64,000 nt of DNA from Erythrobacter sp. HKB08 (GCF_004114695.1 NZ_CP035310.1:2649501-2713500), one strand, 5' to 3'. Shown: positions 45,054-56,853, counted from the first letter of the stretch. Translations and numbers: made by a program. Notes: generated from the sequence alone by a model not told the origin.

Positions 45054-45641
45054 ATGAAAACCCGCTATGCAATCGGCGCAGCCGCGGTCGTCGCCATCTT
45101 CGCCGGAGCCGCAACCGGAACCGCGATCAGCACCGAGCCGGTCAGCCGCTATTCCGACACGCTCGACGACGTTGTCGAGCGCAAGGCCCAGGCCTCGCAC
45201 CAGCTCGCCGATTTCGACCGGTCCCGCTACACGCCGCCGGCAGGGGAACGCCCCGAGATGCTGGTGGACGGCAAGCCCTATTCGCAGTGGCAGCAGGAGC
45301 GTTACGAAGCCAGGCTCGCCGCCGCCTATCCGGCCTATTCCGATGCCGCCTACGAGGAGGCACCGGTCGAACTGGAAGTGCATCCGATGACCGGCGAACC
45401 GATCCGCGAAAGCGCGATCAATGGCATCCCGGTGCGCGGCCAGCCGCTCGAACCGCAGAAAGTATCCGTTCGCGAAATCCCGCGCCTGTCGCGATCGGCG
45501 GAGCGCCTGATCGCCTCGTCATCCGAGGTATCGAGTTCACGCGATACCGCGAAAGCGCAGGCCAGGGCGCAGGGCGAACCCGTCGCCGATGCGCAGCCCC
45601 AGCCGGTAGTGCGTGTGGGCTATTCCGACGCGGGTCGCTGA
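45054..45641 (+). CDS. exported hypothetical protein
   Basis: 195 residues with an N-terminal signal or anchor (residues about 1-25, MKTRYAIGAAAVVAIFAGAA). The rest is hydrophilic and rich in Arg/Gln/Pro, with GKPYSQWQQERYEARLAAAYPAYSD and a low-complexity Ser/Gln C-terminus. No family recognised. ATG 45054 is preferred over 44979 because it begins the signal. The 3' end overlaps the convergent 115-aa gene by 22 bases. Confidence 0.65.
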   Translation: MKTRYAIGAAAVVAIFAGAATGTAISTEPVSRYSDTLDDVVERKAQASHQLADFDRSRYTPPAGERPEMLVDGKPYSQWQQERYEARLAAAYPAYSDAAYEEAPVELEVHPMTGEPIRESAINGIPVRGQPLEPQKVSVREIPRLSRSAERLIASSSEVSSSRDTAKAQARAQGEPVADAQPQPVVRVGYSDAGR

Positions 45642-45967
45642 GCGGGCCAGACGAGGATCGCCAGGAAGGCGACCATGAACAGGATGTCGCCCAGCAGCAC
45701 CAGGCCGACATAGCCCGGCAGCAGACCAGCCTGCACCTGCGACCAGACGAGTAGAACCACTCCGGCCTTTCCGACGACGCCGGCCCAGAGGATCGGCTTG
45801 AATCTCTCCGCATCGGTAGCGACGATCGCGTAGACCATGCCGAAGCAGGCGACGAGCAGGCCGACGATGCGCCCCTCGTTGGTCGAATGCGATCCGACCA
45901 GAGCAGTCCCCCCGATCAGCAGGTTGTAGAGCGCCGCTGCGGCGAGAATGAATTTCGCACCCTTCAT
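45620..45967 (-). CDS. small integral membrane protein, four helices
   Basis: 115-residue protein: helices at about 5-25 ([19 protein letters not shown]), 33-52 ([17 protein letters not shown]), 60-78 ([19 protein letters not shown]) and 83-108 ([25 protein letters not shown]). No recognised domain or catalytic residues. The stop overlaps the convergent gene. Divergent from the next gene over 113 bp. Confidence 0.65.
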   Translation of the reverse strand: MKGAKFILAAAALYNLLIGGTALVGSHSTNEGRIVGLLVACFGMVYAIVATDAERFKPILWAGVVGKAGVVLLVWSQVQAGLLPGYVGLVLLGDILFMVAFLAILVWPAQRPASE

Positions 45968-46080
45968 CTGGTCCTCCCCTTGCGCCGCATGGCGACGCCG
46001 ATGCGACTATATGGCCCGACAGGTGGCCATTCGCCAAATTCATCCATATCATCCTTCGCACAACCAGAGGGAGACTCGCC

Positions 46081-46770
46081 ATGCGTACCGTGATCCTGCC
46101 GACCCTGCTCCTTTGTGCAGCATGCAGTGGAGCCGACGAAGGCGCCGCCGCTCCGGACGACGCGGCGACAGGGACTCCCGGTGTCGAATTTCCCGAAACG
46201 CTCGCTGCATTCGGCGACGGCTATCCCAATGCAGGCGATCCGTGCCGCAGGCTCGGTGAAAGCGCGGCGACTTCCAACTGGCTCGACGACAGCGCAGATC
46301 TCGTCGGTTGCCCCAGTGCCAGCGATGCCGCGGCGCTCGGCGGCACGGTCGTCGATACGGTCGATGGGATCACCATCGTCTCTGTCCCGCGCGGGGACGC
46401 GAATGCCGGCATGGGCGAGAACGGCCCGATGGCTGGGGGAGATGTCGACGTCAAAGTCGCCGGTACGGACTACAACGCGACCTCGATTATCGATTGCGGG
46501 ACGAGCGGCTCGTTCTCCGGCTCATGCGATGTCGGTGTGAAGCGCAAATGGGACGATGAAGGCGGCCATTTGGTCGAGGTCACCAAGCCCAACGGCACGA
46601 AGCGCGCGATCTTCTTCGATGCCAATGGCAAGGCTTTCGGCGCGGACAGCGCGCAGGCCGATGGCTCCGCCGGCTGGACCTTCAAAGCGACGCGCGAGGA
46701 CGACTGGACGATCATCAGCTACGGCCCGGAACGCTATCGCATTCCCGACGCGCTGATTTTCGGCGGCTAG
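46081..46770 (+). CDS. hypothetical lipoprotein
   Basis: 229 residues; the signal ends LLLCAAC (Cys15), followed by an Ala/Asp-rich spacer. The mature part has a Cys-containing segment ([28 protein letters not shown]) and [22 protein letters not shown], suggesting disulfides. No family recognised. GAGGGAG precedes the ATG. It sits alone between divergent and convergent neighbours. Confidence 0.65.
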   Translation: MRTVILPTLLLCAACSGADEGAAAPDDAATGTPGVEFPETLAAFGDGYPNAGDPCRRLGESAATSNWLDDSADLVGCPSASDAAALGGTVVDTVDGITIVSVPRGDANAGMGENGPMAGGDVDVKVAGTDYNATSIIDCGTSGSFSGSCDVGVKRKWDDEGGHLVEVTKPNGTKRAIFFDANGKAFGADSAQADGSAGWTFKATREDDWTIISYGPERYRIPDALIFGG

Positions 46771-46782
46771 GCAGCCCTCTGG

Positions 46783-47226
46783 TCAGCTCTTCGGGGTCCA
46801 GTTGTGGCTCAGCAACTTGACCGTCACGCGTCCGGTAGCGGCTAGCTGCCCGTCTGCGTCATACATCGGCACATCGGCGGTGTAGCCCGCGCTACCCTTG
46901 CGCTCGAGATCGGCGAGCAGCGCGTCGATCTCCTCGTCGCTCAGTCCGTATTCGGCCGTCACGTCGCTCGCCACCATGCGGTGGAAGTCGACCGCGATAT
47001 CCTTGATGATCGGGAAGTACTTCTCCGTGTCGAGGATCGAGATGCCCGGACCCGCCGCAACCGCTTCGGCAAGCACGCAGAAAGCGCCGAGGTACATGAC
47101 GTCGACATGGTTCGCATTGGGCTCGAGCGGCATCAGCAGCTTCGAATACCCGCGCCGTTCCTCGATGCGCGTCATCCCCGTGCGCTCGACGAAGGGGACG
47201 CGGTATTTCTTCTTGGGTTCGGACAT
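46783..47226 (-). CDS. hotdog-fold DUF4442-type thioesterase-like protein
   Basis: 147-residue soluble protein resembling DUF4442 / YiiD C-terminal hotdog proteins: RRGYSKLLMPLEPNANHVDVMYLGAFCVLAEAVAA (the helix-containing core) and the C-terminal GRVTVKLLSHNW. An acyl-thioester substrate is inferred. Start ATG 47226. It is 13 bases downstream of the EthD gene on the same strand, so the two are probably co-transcribed. Confidence 0.7.
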   Translation of the reverse strand: MSEPKKKYRVPFVERTGMTRIEERRGYSKLLMPLEPNANHVDVMYLGAFCVLAEAVAAGPGISILDTEKYFPIIKDIAVDFHRMVASDVTAEYGLSDEEIDALLADLERKGSAGYTADVPMYDADGQLAATGRVTVKLLSHNWTPKS

Positions 47227-47239
47227 ATCCTGCCTGCTC

Positions 47240-47611
47240 CTAGCCAATGACGACATTTTCGCGCGTGATGAACATGCGCGAGCGGGTGAAATCGATGAAC
47301 TTCGCCTCGTCCTCTAGAAGGATGCGGGCGTGCTCCGCGGCTTCCGCCGTCGGCTCGCCCGAGACATCGTCTTCGGCGAGCCAGATTTCCGCCACGCCGT
47401 CGAATTCCTCGCCCTCGCCGTGCGGCATCCCGCGCCCTTCGGCCGTCGGCGCGAGGATCGGGTGATCCTCCGTGTGGCACTGGATGTAACGCACGATGCC
47501 GAGATGCGGTGCAGCCGCCTTGACCAGCGGCGCATGCGTCTCGCGCCAGTAGCGCTGGAATTCCTCGCGGGTGAGCGAGGGGAGGCGGTGAAGGCAATAG
47601 GTCAGTTTCAT
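47240..47611 (-). CDS. EthD domain-containing protein
   Basis: 123 residues of the EthD/dimeric ferredoxin-like barrel: KLTYCLHRLPSLTREEFQRYWRETHAPLVKAAAPHLG, VRYIQCHTEDH and DGVAEIWLAED are the classical EthD blocks. EthD is needed with a P450 in ether degradation in Rhodococcus, but the family is broad. Two ATGs (47614, 47611) are adjacent; AGAGG spacing favours 47611. Confidence 0.88.
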   Translation of the reverse strand: MKLTYCLHRLPSLTREEFQRYWRETHAPLVKAAAPHLGIVRYIQCHTEDHPILAPTAEGRGMPHGEGEEFDGVAEIWLAEDDVSGEPTAEAAEHARILLEDEAKFIDFTRSRMFITRENVVIG

Positions 47612-47666
47612 CATCGCCTCTTGGACCATATCCGCGGGCGCAAGGGAAGCGTCCGGAAACTCCTCC

Positions 47667-48053
47667 TCAGCCGGTGGCAGGTTCGGCCTTGCGCACCAGC
47701 ACTCCCAGCACCACCGCGACCAGCAGCAATGCAGGCACATCGCCGAGCAGGTGACCGCCGTGCATCGGCTGCTGGACAGCCTGCACAGCCATGACCAGTG
47801 CGTGGATGACGCTCGACCACACGGTGAACCAGATCAGCGAGACATGCGCCGACGGGTTGCTCGCCGCGCGGATCAGGAAAATGCCGAGCGTCGCGTAAAC
47901 GCCCAGGATCATCGCGTAGTAATTGTTCGAAAGCGGCGCACCTTCATGCCACACCCAGCCCGCCGGCCACACCAGTGCGAGCGGATAGACGAGGCAGAAT
48001 ATCACCCCGAACACGAACAGCGCGACCTGCAGGTATGTGTATTTGCCAATCAT
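47667..48053 (-). CDS. small membrane protein, DUF6632-like
   Basis: 128 residues with four predicted helices (about 7-30, 45-65, 73-93 and 105-122), including LQVALFVFGVIFCLVYPLALVWP and SLIWFTVWSSVIHALVMAVQAV. The HALVMAVQA-H arrangement recalls DUF6632 membrane proteins; assignment is tentative. ATG 48053. Function unknown. It is upstream of and in line with the EthD gene. Confidence 0.65.
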   Translation of the reverse strand: MIGKYTYLQVALFVFGVIFCLVYPLALVWPAGWVWHEGAPLSNNYYAMILGVYATLGIFLIRAASNPSAHVSLIWFTVWSSVIHALVMAVQAVQQPMHGGHLLGDVPALLLVAVVLGVLVRKAEPATG

Positions 48054-48144
48054 GGTCAGCCCCTCCTTTCCCAAGAGGGCGACCCGTGTCTCGAATATGT
48101 CCCGGATGGCCTAAAGGCGCAATTTCCGGCCGCCGCCTGGCGGA

Positions 48145-48489
48145 TTACATCACCTTGTCGGGCCGCTGGTCGTGCGAGTGGCGCGACTGCTTGCCGAAGT
48201 GCCGGTCGAGCCGCTGGGCGAGCGTCATCGCCGCCTTGCGCGCGGCATCGTCGACGGTGGAGCCGGTCTCCGTCACCCCGATCGGCTTGCCCGAACGCGG
48301 CCGCGCCTCGATGGTGCAGGCCTTGTCGTCATGTCCGTGGGTGTGGCGATGCTCGTCATGCACATGGATCTCGAGGCGGGTCAGCCGATCCTCGAACCGC
48401 CCGAGCTTCTCGCGCACCTTGCCCTCGATCCGCTCCGCGACGTTTTCCGTACCCATGACGGTGTGATCGGAATTGAACTGGACCTGCAT
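48145..48489 (-). CDS. HPF/RaiA family ribosome-associated protein
   Basis: 114 residues in the short ribosome-hibernation fold: QVQFNSDHTVMGTENVAERIEGKVREKLGRFEDRLTRLEIHVHDEH and KPIGVTETGSTVDDAARKAAMTLAQRLDRHFGK. It is more divergent than canonical HPF and has a His-rich loop (EHRHTHGHDD) and tail, so a stress or metal-related variant is possible. GAGGAGAG lies before ATG 48489. Confidence 0.82.
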   Translation of the reverse strand: MQVQFNSDHTVMGTENVAERIEGKVREKLGRFEDRLTRLEIHVHDEHRHTHGHDDKACTIEARPRSGKPIGVTETGSTVDDAARKAAMTLAQRLDRHFGKQSRHSHDQRPDKVM

Positions 48490-48580
48490 GATGCGCTCTC
48501 CTCTTTTGTTGTCTCACCTACCGACATGGGGAGTGTCGGGCCGGATGGAAGGGTAATTCTGTATGCCCTTGAAGCGATGC

Positions 48581-49159
48581 TCAAGCTCCGCCCCGCTCAC
48601 GTCCGAACCGCTTGGCCCAATCCACCCGTGCCAGCAGCACCAGCCCGACCAGCATCGCCACTTGCAGCGCGATGCCGAGCGGGCTGCTGAACTGTTCGCG
48701 GAACGCTTCGCCAAGGCTCGTCGAGGCGAGGCCCGCAGCGGTCAGGCCGTAGATCGTGTAGCTGACGATGCGCCCTGCGAAGAAGGCGGCGGTGAAGGGC
48801 AGCAGCGGTAGCCGCGCCAGCCCCGCGGCCTCGAACAGCTGGGCCGAGGGAACCGGCGAGAGCGCGAACAGGCCGAGCGCGAGCACCGTATTGCGCCTGC
48901 GTTGCTCCAGCGCCTCGCGCGCAGCCTCGAGGTTCGCCTGTATCCGCTCGGTCAGGAAGCGCTCGCCGAACAGCCGCGTCGCATGGCCGAGCAGGAACCT
49001 CCCCAGCGCCGCCGCCAGCGCTCCGACGATTACCAGCAACGCCAGCTTGAGATCGCCATTCAGCGCATAGAGCGCGATGATCGACCACGTCGGCGGTCCG
49101 AATGCCGGCATCAGGTTGATACCCAGCACGAGCGCAAAGAAGATCAGGTAGTCTGCCAT
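48581..49159 (-). CDS. DedA/VTT-like small membrane protein, function unknown
   Basis: 192 residues with about five helices: residues 3-25 (YLIFFALVLGINLMPAFGPPTW), 35-60 (ALLVIVGALAAALGRFLLG), 92-115, 125-145 (AAFFAGRIVSYTIYGLTAAG) and 168-182. The PAFGPPTW and LSPVPSAQLFEAAGLARL turns are reminiscent of SNARE-associated/DedA proteins with their re-entrant loops. Function inferred only at fold level. Confidence 0.65.
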   Translation of the reverse strand: MADYLIFFALVLGINLMPAFGPPTWSIIALYALNGDLKLALLVIVGALAAALGRFLLGHATRLFGERFLTERIQANLEAAREALEQRRRNTVLALGLFALSPVPSAQLFEAAGLARLPLLPFTAAFFAGRIVSYTIYGLTAAGLASTSLGEAFREQFSSPLGIALQVAMLVGLVLLARVDWAKRFGRERGGA

Positions 49160-49181
49160 CTCGCCCCTGCCGTCGGCCCCC

Positions 49182-49586
49182 TCACCCGGTGCCGAGCGCC
49201 TTGTCGGCGAGGATCGTGTCCATGTACTCGCGCACTTCGACGATCTTGCCGTCCTTCATCCGGAACACGAAGCAATAGTCGTTGTCGTAGCGCTCGCCCT
49301 CGACCGTCTCGGCATCGCCTTTCGCCAGCACGACGACATGGTCGCCATCGGCAAGGATTAGCTCGGGAATATTGAGGTATGGCCCCGCAAAGCGGGCAAA
49401 CAGCGGCCCGACGAGATCGCGCTCGACATTGGCGAGGCCCTTCGCGTGCTTCGACCAGGCGGACGAGCCCATCACCCACCATTCGATATCCTCGTCGAAC
49501 AGCGGCATGAAATGCGAGGGATCGCCATGGCGCAGCCCCTCGAAGGCCTTGGTGATGAGCGAGCGGTTGGTCTCGGTCCGGGTCAC
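49182..49586 (-). CDS. NTF2-like (SnoaL-type) protein
   Basis: 134 residues with the NTF2 cone fold pattern: LITKAFEGLRHGDPSHFMPLFDEDIEWWVMG, GDHVVVLAKGDAET, YDNDYCFVFRMKDGKIVEVREYMDT. No early ATG; GTG 49586 (GTG-ACC) follows AGGAGGA 11 bases upstream and gives the natural start. Upstream in-frame ATG 49652 would precede the ribosome site. Ligand unknown. Confidence 0.75.
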   Translation of the reverse strand: MTRTETNRSLITKAFEGLRHGDPSHFMPLFDEDIEWWVMGSSAWSKHAKGLANVERDLVGPLFARFAGPYLNIPELILADGDHVVVLAKGDAETVEGERYDNDYCFVFRMKDGKIVEVREYMDTILADKALGTG

Positions 49587-49690
49587 GGGGCGCAATTCCT
49601 CCTGTCCGTTGGGACAGTGAAGCTGAGCCGCAATTTGCGCAAGGGCGAGCACGGTGGTGCGAGACAGCCGGGCGCGCTAGGCCCGGGTCC

Positions 49691-50149
49691 ATGAAGGAAC
49701 CCGTCACCATCCTCGTCGACGCCGATGCCTGCCCGGTGAAGGAGGAAATCTACCGCGTGGCCGACCGCCACAAGGCGCATGTCCGCGTGGTCAGCAACAG
49801 CCCCTTCCGCGTGCCGGTGAGCGAGCGGGTAAAGCGCGTGGTGGTCTCGGACGGCTTCGACGCGGCGGACGACTGGATTGCGGAGAACGCGGGGCCGCGC
49901 AGCGTAGTCATCACCGCCGACATCCTGCTGGCCGAACGCTGCCTCAAGGCGGGCGCGACGGTACTGCGCCACGACGGCAAGCCCTTCGATGCCGCCAGCA
50001 TCGGCAGCGCCATAGCCACCCGCGCGATCATGGAAGACCTGCGCGCCGGGATGGACGGGCTCGGTGGAGGCCCGCCGCCGTTCAGCAAGGCGGACCGGTC
50101 GAACTTCCTGCAGGCGCTGGACCGGGTGCTTGTTGGGTTCACCAGATGA
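49691..50149 (+). CDS. YaiI/YqxD family UPF0178 protein
   Basis: 152-residue UPF0178 protein with PIN-like/NYN fold features: TILVDADACPVKEEIYRVADRH, VVVSDGFDAADDWIAENAGP, SVVITADILLAERCLKAGATVLRHDGKPF, and SNFLQALDRVL. Nuclease activity suggested by the DADACP motif but not proven. There is no SD; a TAGGCC box lies 13 bases before the ATG. It is the last GC-rich gene before the AT-richer island. Confidence 0.9.
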   Translation: MKEPVTILVDADACPVKEEIYRVADRHKAHVRVVSNSPFRVPVSERVKRVVVSDGFDAADDWIAENAGPRSVVITADILLAERCLKAGATVLRHDGKPFDAASIGSAIATRAIMEDLRAGMDGLGGGPPPFSKADRSNFLQALDRVLVGFTR

Positions 50150-50235
50150 TAGTCGTTTTGGAGCAATGTGCTTTGCTTTGACTTCGCCCAAATTTGCCAA
50201 CGTAGCCTGACGAATGTCCCAACCCTTAGGTCCGG

Positions 50236-51858
50236 CTAGGCGTATCGTTCTTCGAGTATTTGTCCTAAATCTCGATGCTCATATTGAGCAACGTGATCCA
50301 TTTCGTGAAAGCAAACCAAGAGGCGATGTCCTTGCATATCGCCGAACCCCATCGGTCCACCCTCAACAATAGAATTTGTCAAAGCTTCAGCGACAAGCGC
50401 ACCATTATCATGTTGCTGCGCATCGCGCCGAGCTCGGAGGACAATCTCCAGAACATACGCGATGAATCGATCACTAATCTTGTCGGAACTCAATAGCTCA
50501 CGAATGCAAATGCCAACGGAGAGGATTGCCGATTTGATGATGTGGCCATTCTCATGTGTGGCTGCTGGACTATCAATGATAAGCGCGGGACTGTCCGCCT
50601 GTAGGCATTCGAAAAGCCGGATCCAATCCCTAAGATTACTAACAATTTTATATATCAGGAAATGCGCGAAATTAGGGAATTCTGAATTTTCATCATAGTC
50701 TGGGTGATCAGTGTCGATAATTTCGACCAGCCTTCGAGTTAGAATATTCATGTAGTAAAGCCACATGTGCCATTCTATTCCATCTCTAGCCGAAGATCTG
50801 ATCATTATGTCAAAGAATTGTATAACAAGGAATAGGTCGTCGGACCTTTTCATTTTGTCGAAATCTCTCGGCTTGGAATTCAGCAGCCTAAGGTATTTTT
50901 CGTCTTCGAGACTGTCGAAAGCAAACTCGCCAATCGGCCGATAAACTTCTCGCTCCTCCGCTTTCTTCGAGTCTGTAAAAAGGTATGCGATTATCTGATT
51001 GTCTGAATCGATGTCGTAAAAACACAGCCCTAGACTGTCGTTCTCCCAAATCTCTTGGCGGAGTGGAGCATCGATTCCACTGATGAAGAAAGTGAATGCT
51101 CTATCGGAGAACTCATAGGAATCGGACAAATCCGATTCCAGAATTCTCAGGGCGAACCTCGTTCTCTCCTGCGCGACAAAACGCACAAACTCATCATTCG
51201 ACATCAATCGCCTTATGATCTGACGTGCATTCTTCTGCTTAATATCCTCGTCTGGAAATGCAGTTATGAACGGCTGTGCGCATGACAGCATCGCTCCCTT
51301 TATCGCCTCCCACACCCTGCCTCGCAGCTTGGCACTCGTGACCGAACTCTCATGCTGTGCGAAGAGGTATTCGAGCTCCGGACTGCGCTTTCCGTGGTGA
51401 CGAACCGCATCGATGGTTCGCTGCATCCAATGCCCGCGGTTCGCGCGAAGTGCGATTGCGTCGAAATGAGGCTCAATTAGCTCGACAACTTCCCCATATT
51501 TTCTGTCACTGATCAACCGTTCAACCAAGTCGCGGAATAGGCGATAGTTGCGGATAGAAATTTTTCTAGAACTATAGAGTGCGCCGAGAAACGATAGCCA
51601 AAGCATTGTGAGCCCGAAGGCAATTTCGTTGGACAACCGAGAGCTTGGTTTGATCTCAAAGCCTGAGCAAACGCTGCTGTTGCAATTCGGCGCCACCCTA
51701 TCGAACAGGAGAAAGTACGTAATTGCGCCCAAGAACACTGCTGATGGAGCCCACAGCTTCCATCCCAGCAATCGGAACCGCAGCTTCGCTACAGGCGAAG
51801 CGATCGTATAAAGTCCAACCAAAAGGGTAAGGCAGGTGATGAAGCCATCTATACTCAT
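50236..51858 (-). CDS. unrecognised membrane protein in an AT-richer island
   Basis: 540 residues of no known family. Three hydrophobic helices lie in the first 100 residues (about 5-25, 37-54 and 80-97: FITCLTLLVGLYTIASP, APSAVFLGAITYFLLFD, EIAFGLTMLWLSFLGAL), and the remaining 440 are soluble, helix-rich and charged. Motifs noted but not assigned: a possible HExxH-like HEMDH near residue 516 and HENGH near 440. Its base composition and codon use (many AT-ending codons, stretches such as acaattttatatatc) are unlike all neighbours, suggesting recent acquisition. It has no evident ribosome site. It may be a single-gene defence or stress module. Confidence 0.7.
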   Translation of the reverse strand: MSIDGFITCLTLLVGLYTIASPVAKLRFRLLGWKLWAPSAVFLGAITYFLLFDRVAPNCNSSVCSGFEIKPSSRLSNEIAFGLTMLWLSFLGALYSSRKISIRNYRLFRDLVERLISDRKYGEVVELIEPHFDAIALRANRGHWMQRTIDAVRHHGKRSPELEYLFAQHESSVTSAKLRGRVWEAIKGAMLSCAQPFITAFPDEDIKQKNARQIIRRLMSNDEFVRFVAQERTRFALRILESDLSDSYEFSDRAFTFFISGIDAPLRQEIWENDSLGLCFYDIDSDNQIIAYLFTDSKKAEEREVYRPIGEFAFDSLEDEKYLRLLNSKPRDFDKMKRSDDLFLVIQFFDIMIRSSARDGIEWHMWLYYMNILTRRLVEIIDTDHPDYDENSEFPNFAHFLIYKIVSNLRDWIRLFECLQADSPALIIDSPAATHENGHIIKSAILSVGICIRELLSSDKISDRFIAYVLEIVLRARRDAQQHDNGALVAEALTNSIVEGGPMGFGDMQGHRLLVCFHEMDHVAQYEHRDLGQILEERYA

Positions 51859-51892
51859 AGACCAGAGGCTTTAGCGCCGGTGATTCATTAAG

Positions 51893-54227
<2,335 letters not shown>

Positions 54228-54251
54228 GGCTTCGTCCTCTCCTCGCATCGG

Positions 54252-54372
54252 AAAAGGCGGAGCGGTTCTCGCATTGGCCGCCCACTCCCTCCGCCGATGC
54301 TAGTCGGTTCAGGTTCAACGGGTCGGGCGGCGCTTATCCCGCCCCTCTCAGCCACAAGCTGGCTCCCCGGGG
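54252..54372 (-). promoter_or_regulatory. TPP riboswitch (thi box) with overlapping terminator
   Basis: On the minus strand, from about 54370 downward: GGGGAGCC, then GGCTGAGAGG, then ACCCGTTGAACCTGAACC, then CATCGGCGGAGGGA, matching the conserved TPP aptamer order. A hairpin GGCGGAG/CTCCGCC (54289-54295 with 54256-54262) ending TTTT (54255-54252) overlaps the 3' aptamer arm, so ligand binding probably frees a terminator. It controls the 135-aa membrane protein and thiC. Confidence 0.93.
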
Positions 54373-54421
54373 ATGGCCCAAGCGATAGACCCTCGCCGCT
54401 CGCGCGTCTAGGCCGCACGGC

Positions 54422-55057
54422 GTGACGCTGCTCTATCGCCTCGATGCCAATGCCGCCGATGTGGCGCGGCGCTTCGGCGCGCGGGTCGGGGACGATCCAT
54501 GGGCCGGGGGTTATTGCACGCCGGCAAAGTTCGCGCCGGTCATTACTGCGGGCCGCGAATTCGTTGCAGGGCCGCGGCCAGCGGGAAAGCCGCTTGCGCC
54601 GCGCATGGTGCCGCGCCTGTGGGGCGTGATGCCTCCGCCGTCCGCAGGCGACCAGACACGCTTGGTCGCGACAGTGCGGAACCCCGACAGCCCGTTCTGG
54701 ATCGGCAATTTGCGCAACAGCGAGTTTCGCTGCCTCGTCCCTGCGACCGCCTTCATGGAATGGGGCGACGGGACCGATTACGAGGGGCGGAGGCTGAAGC
54801 ATCGGTTCGCGCCGGAAGGCGTCGGTGTTTTCGCCATGGCCGGCGTGTGGAAGGACGACGAGGTGCCGGGCTTCGCCCTGCTCACCGTCGAGGCGCGCGG
54901 GTTGGCGAGACAGCTGGGCTGCAAGTCGATGCCGGTGGTGCTGCCCGACAGCGAAGATGCACGGCAAGCATGGTTGCACGGCGACTGGGCACGCGCCCGG
55001 CAGATCATCGAGAAACCAGCGGCCCTTTCACAGTGCGAAGAGCCGCAGGCGCGTTAG
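54422..55057 (+). CDS. SRAP/HMCES-like protein lacking the catalytic residues
   Basis: SOS-response-associated peptidase (SRAP) fold, 211 aa, normally acting at abasic sites through Cys2. Here the start is GTG 54422 and the product begins MTLLYRLDANA, so position 2 is Thr, and the Asn of the usual MCNLY is Leu. FRCLVPATAFMEWGDG keeps the Glu, but the HDRMP motif is CKSMP, so the catalytic His is also lost. It is either inactive or altered in role. No Shine-Dalgarno; TAGGCC lies 13 bases upstream of the GTG, as for the gene at 49691. Confidence 0.85.
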   Translation: MTLLYRLDANAADVARRFGARVGDDPWAGGYCTPAKFAPVITAGREFVAGPRPAGKPLAPRMVPRLWGVMPPPSAGDQTRLVATVRNPDSPFWIGNLRNSEFRCLVPATAFMEWGDGTDYEGRRLKHRFAPEGVGVFAMAGVWKDDEVPGFALLTVEARGLARQLGCKSMPVVLPDSEDARQAWLHGDWARARQIIEKPAALSQCEEPQAR

Positions 55058-56853
55058 GCGAATTCCAGCCCCTCGAACTTGCCCGATTTGCGCCACGCGT
55101 CGATGTGGCTGAAGAACGCCAGCGCGCCGCCCGGGTGGCCGAGGTTGTACTTGTCCCGCTCGCGCAGGCCCTTGCCTTCGTTGTTGTAATAGCCGGGCGT
55201 GCACTCGGTATTGCTCAAGGCATTGCCGCGACCGGTGAGCAGGAAGTCGAGCCATTTCTGCTCGGCTTCGGCGCTCGGTTCGGCCGTGCTCAGTCCTTCG
55301 CTTTCCATGTGCGAGACGATCGCCGCGATGGTGTCGGCGTGGTCGACGAGGTTGTGCGGATAGTTTGCAATGAACGCCGCTCCCTGCGTCGCCTGGACGA
55401 GGAAGAGGTTCGGGAAACCGTGCATCTGGAGCCCGTGCAGCGTGCGCATCGCCTCGCCCCAGTGATCGGACAGCTTCTTGCCGCCGCGTCCGACCGGGTC
55501 GAAGCCGGTGCGGCTTTCGAAGTCGGTCCACACCTCGAAGCCCGAAGCGTAGATGATGCAGTCGACCTCGTATTCCTTGCCGTTTGCGACCACGCCCTTT
55601 TCGGTGATGCGTTCGACGCCCTGCCCGTCGGTATGGACCAGCTTCACGCCGGGGCGGTTGAAGGCCTGCAAATATTCGTCGTGGAAGCACGGGCGCTTGC
55701 ACAGCTGGCGATACCACGCCTTGAGTGCCTCGCCCGTTTCAGGATCGTCGACCAGGGCGGCGGCCCGCTGGCGGATTTCCTCCATCTTTTCGAAGTCCGC
55801 ATCCTCGAAGGCGGCCATCATCTTTTCCGGCGTCCACTGGTCCATCGGGACCTTGGTCATGTTCTTGCGGATGCGCTTGGCGAGATCGGTCCAGCCGTCG
55901 TTGACGAGGTCTTCCGCTGGCATGCCCATGCCGAAATGGGCAGTGAAGTTTTCCTGCCACTTCTTCTGCCAGCCTTCTTCGGCGACACCGGCGAACCAGT
56001 CCTCGTCGATCGGCTCGTTGGCGCGCACATCGACCGATGACGGGGTGCGCTGGAAGACGGTCAGTTCCTTGGCGTATTTCGCCGTCTCGGGCACGCACTG
56101 GACGGCGGTTGCGCCGGTGCCGATGATGGCGACGCGCTTGTCGGCCAGTCTGTCCATCGGGGCGCCTTCGGGCGTGCCGCCGGTGTAGGCGTAGTCCCAT
56201 CGGCTGGTGTGGAAGCTCTTGCCCTTGAAGCGCTCGATCCCTTCGAGGCCCGGCAGCTTGGCGACGTGCAGTGGTCCGGTGCCCATGCCGACATATTTCG
56301 CGGTGAAGCGATCGCCGCGATCGGTCTCGATCACCCATAGCTTGGCGTCCTCGTCCCATTCGAGGCCGGTGACCTGCGTGTGGAACAGCGCGTGTTCGTA
56401 GAGCCCGAACTGCTTGCCGATGCGCGCGCAATGTTCGCGGATTTCGGGCGCGTGGGCGTATTTCTCGCTCGGCATGTGGCCGGTTTCTTCGAGCAGCGGC
56501 ATGTAGATCATGCTCGCCGTGTCGCACTGCGCACCGGGATAGCGGTTCCAGTACCAGGTTCCGCCGAAGTCGCCGCCCTTGTCGATCAATCGCACGCTGT
56601 CGTAGCCCGCCTGCTTCAGCCGCGCACCGACGCACAGGCCTGCAAAGCCGCCGCCGACGAAGGCGAAGGTGACATGGTCGGTGACCGGGTCGCGCTGCTG
56701 GACCGGCAGGTAGGGGTCGGTGGCGAGGTCGGAGAATTCGCTTTCGAGCCGGATGTACTGCTCCGACGCATCGTCGCGCAGGCGCTTGTCGCGTTCTTCC
56801 GCGTATTTCCTTTTCAGCGCATCTTTGTCGATCACGAGTGCTTCGCTCGCCAC
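55054..56853 (-). CDS. type I Baeyer-Villiger-like flavoprotein monooxygenase
   Basis: 599-residue FAD/NADPH monooxygenase. An N-terminal extension of about 55 residues precedes the FAD motif [17 protein letters not shown]; the BVMO fingerprint [13 protein letters not shown] (FxGxxxHxxxWD) follows near residue 212, and the NADPH site is [30 protein letters not shown]-type residues ([14 protein letters not shown]) are typical of this class. The substrate is probably a ketone or aldehyde from lipid or terpenoid breakdown. Divergent from the P450 gene. Confidence 0.92.
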   Translation of the reverse strand: MASEALVIDKDALKRKYAEERDKRLRDDASEQYIRLESEFSDLATDPYLPVQQRDPVTDHVTFAFVGGGFAGLCVGARLKQAGYDSVRLIDKGGDFGGTWYWNRYPGAQCDTASMIYMPLLEETGHMPSEKYAHAPEIREHCARIGKQFGLYEHALFHTQVTGLEWDEDAKLWVIETDRGDRFTAKYVGMGTGPLHVAKLPGLEGIERFKGKSFHTSRWDYAYTGGTPEGAPMDRLADKRVAIIGTGATAVQCVPETAKYAKELTVFQRTPSSVDVRANEPIDEDWFAGVAEEGWQKKWQENFTAHFGMGMPAEDLVNDGWTDLAKRIRKNMTKVPMDQWTPEKMMAAFEDADFEKMEEIRQRAAALVDDPETGEALKAWYRQLCKRPCFHDEYLQAFNRPGVKLVHTDGQGVERITEKGVVANGKEYEVDCIIYASGFEVWTDFESRTGFDPVGRGGKKLSDHWGEAMRTLHGLQMHGFPNLFLVQATQGAAFIANYPHNLVDHADTIAAIVSHMESEGLSTAEPSAEAEQKWLDFLLTGRGNALSNTECTPGYYNNEGKGLRERDKYNLGHPGGALAFFSHIDAWRKSGKFEGLEFA

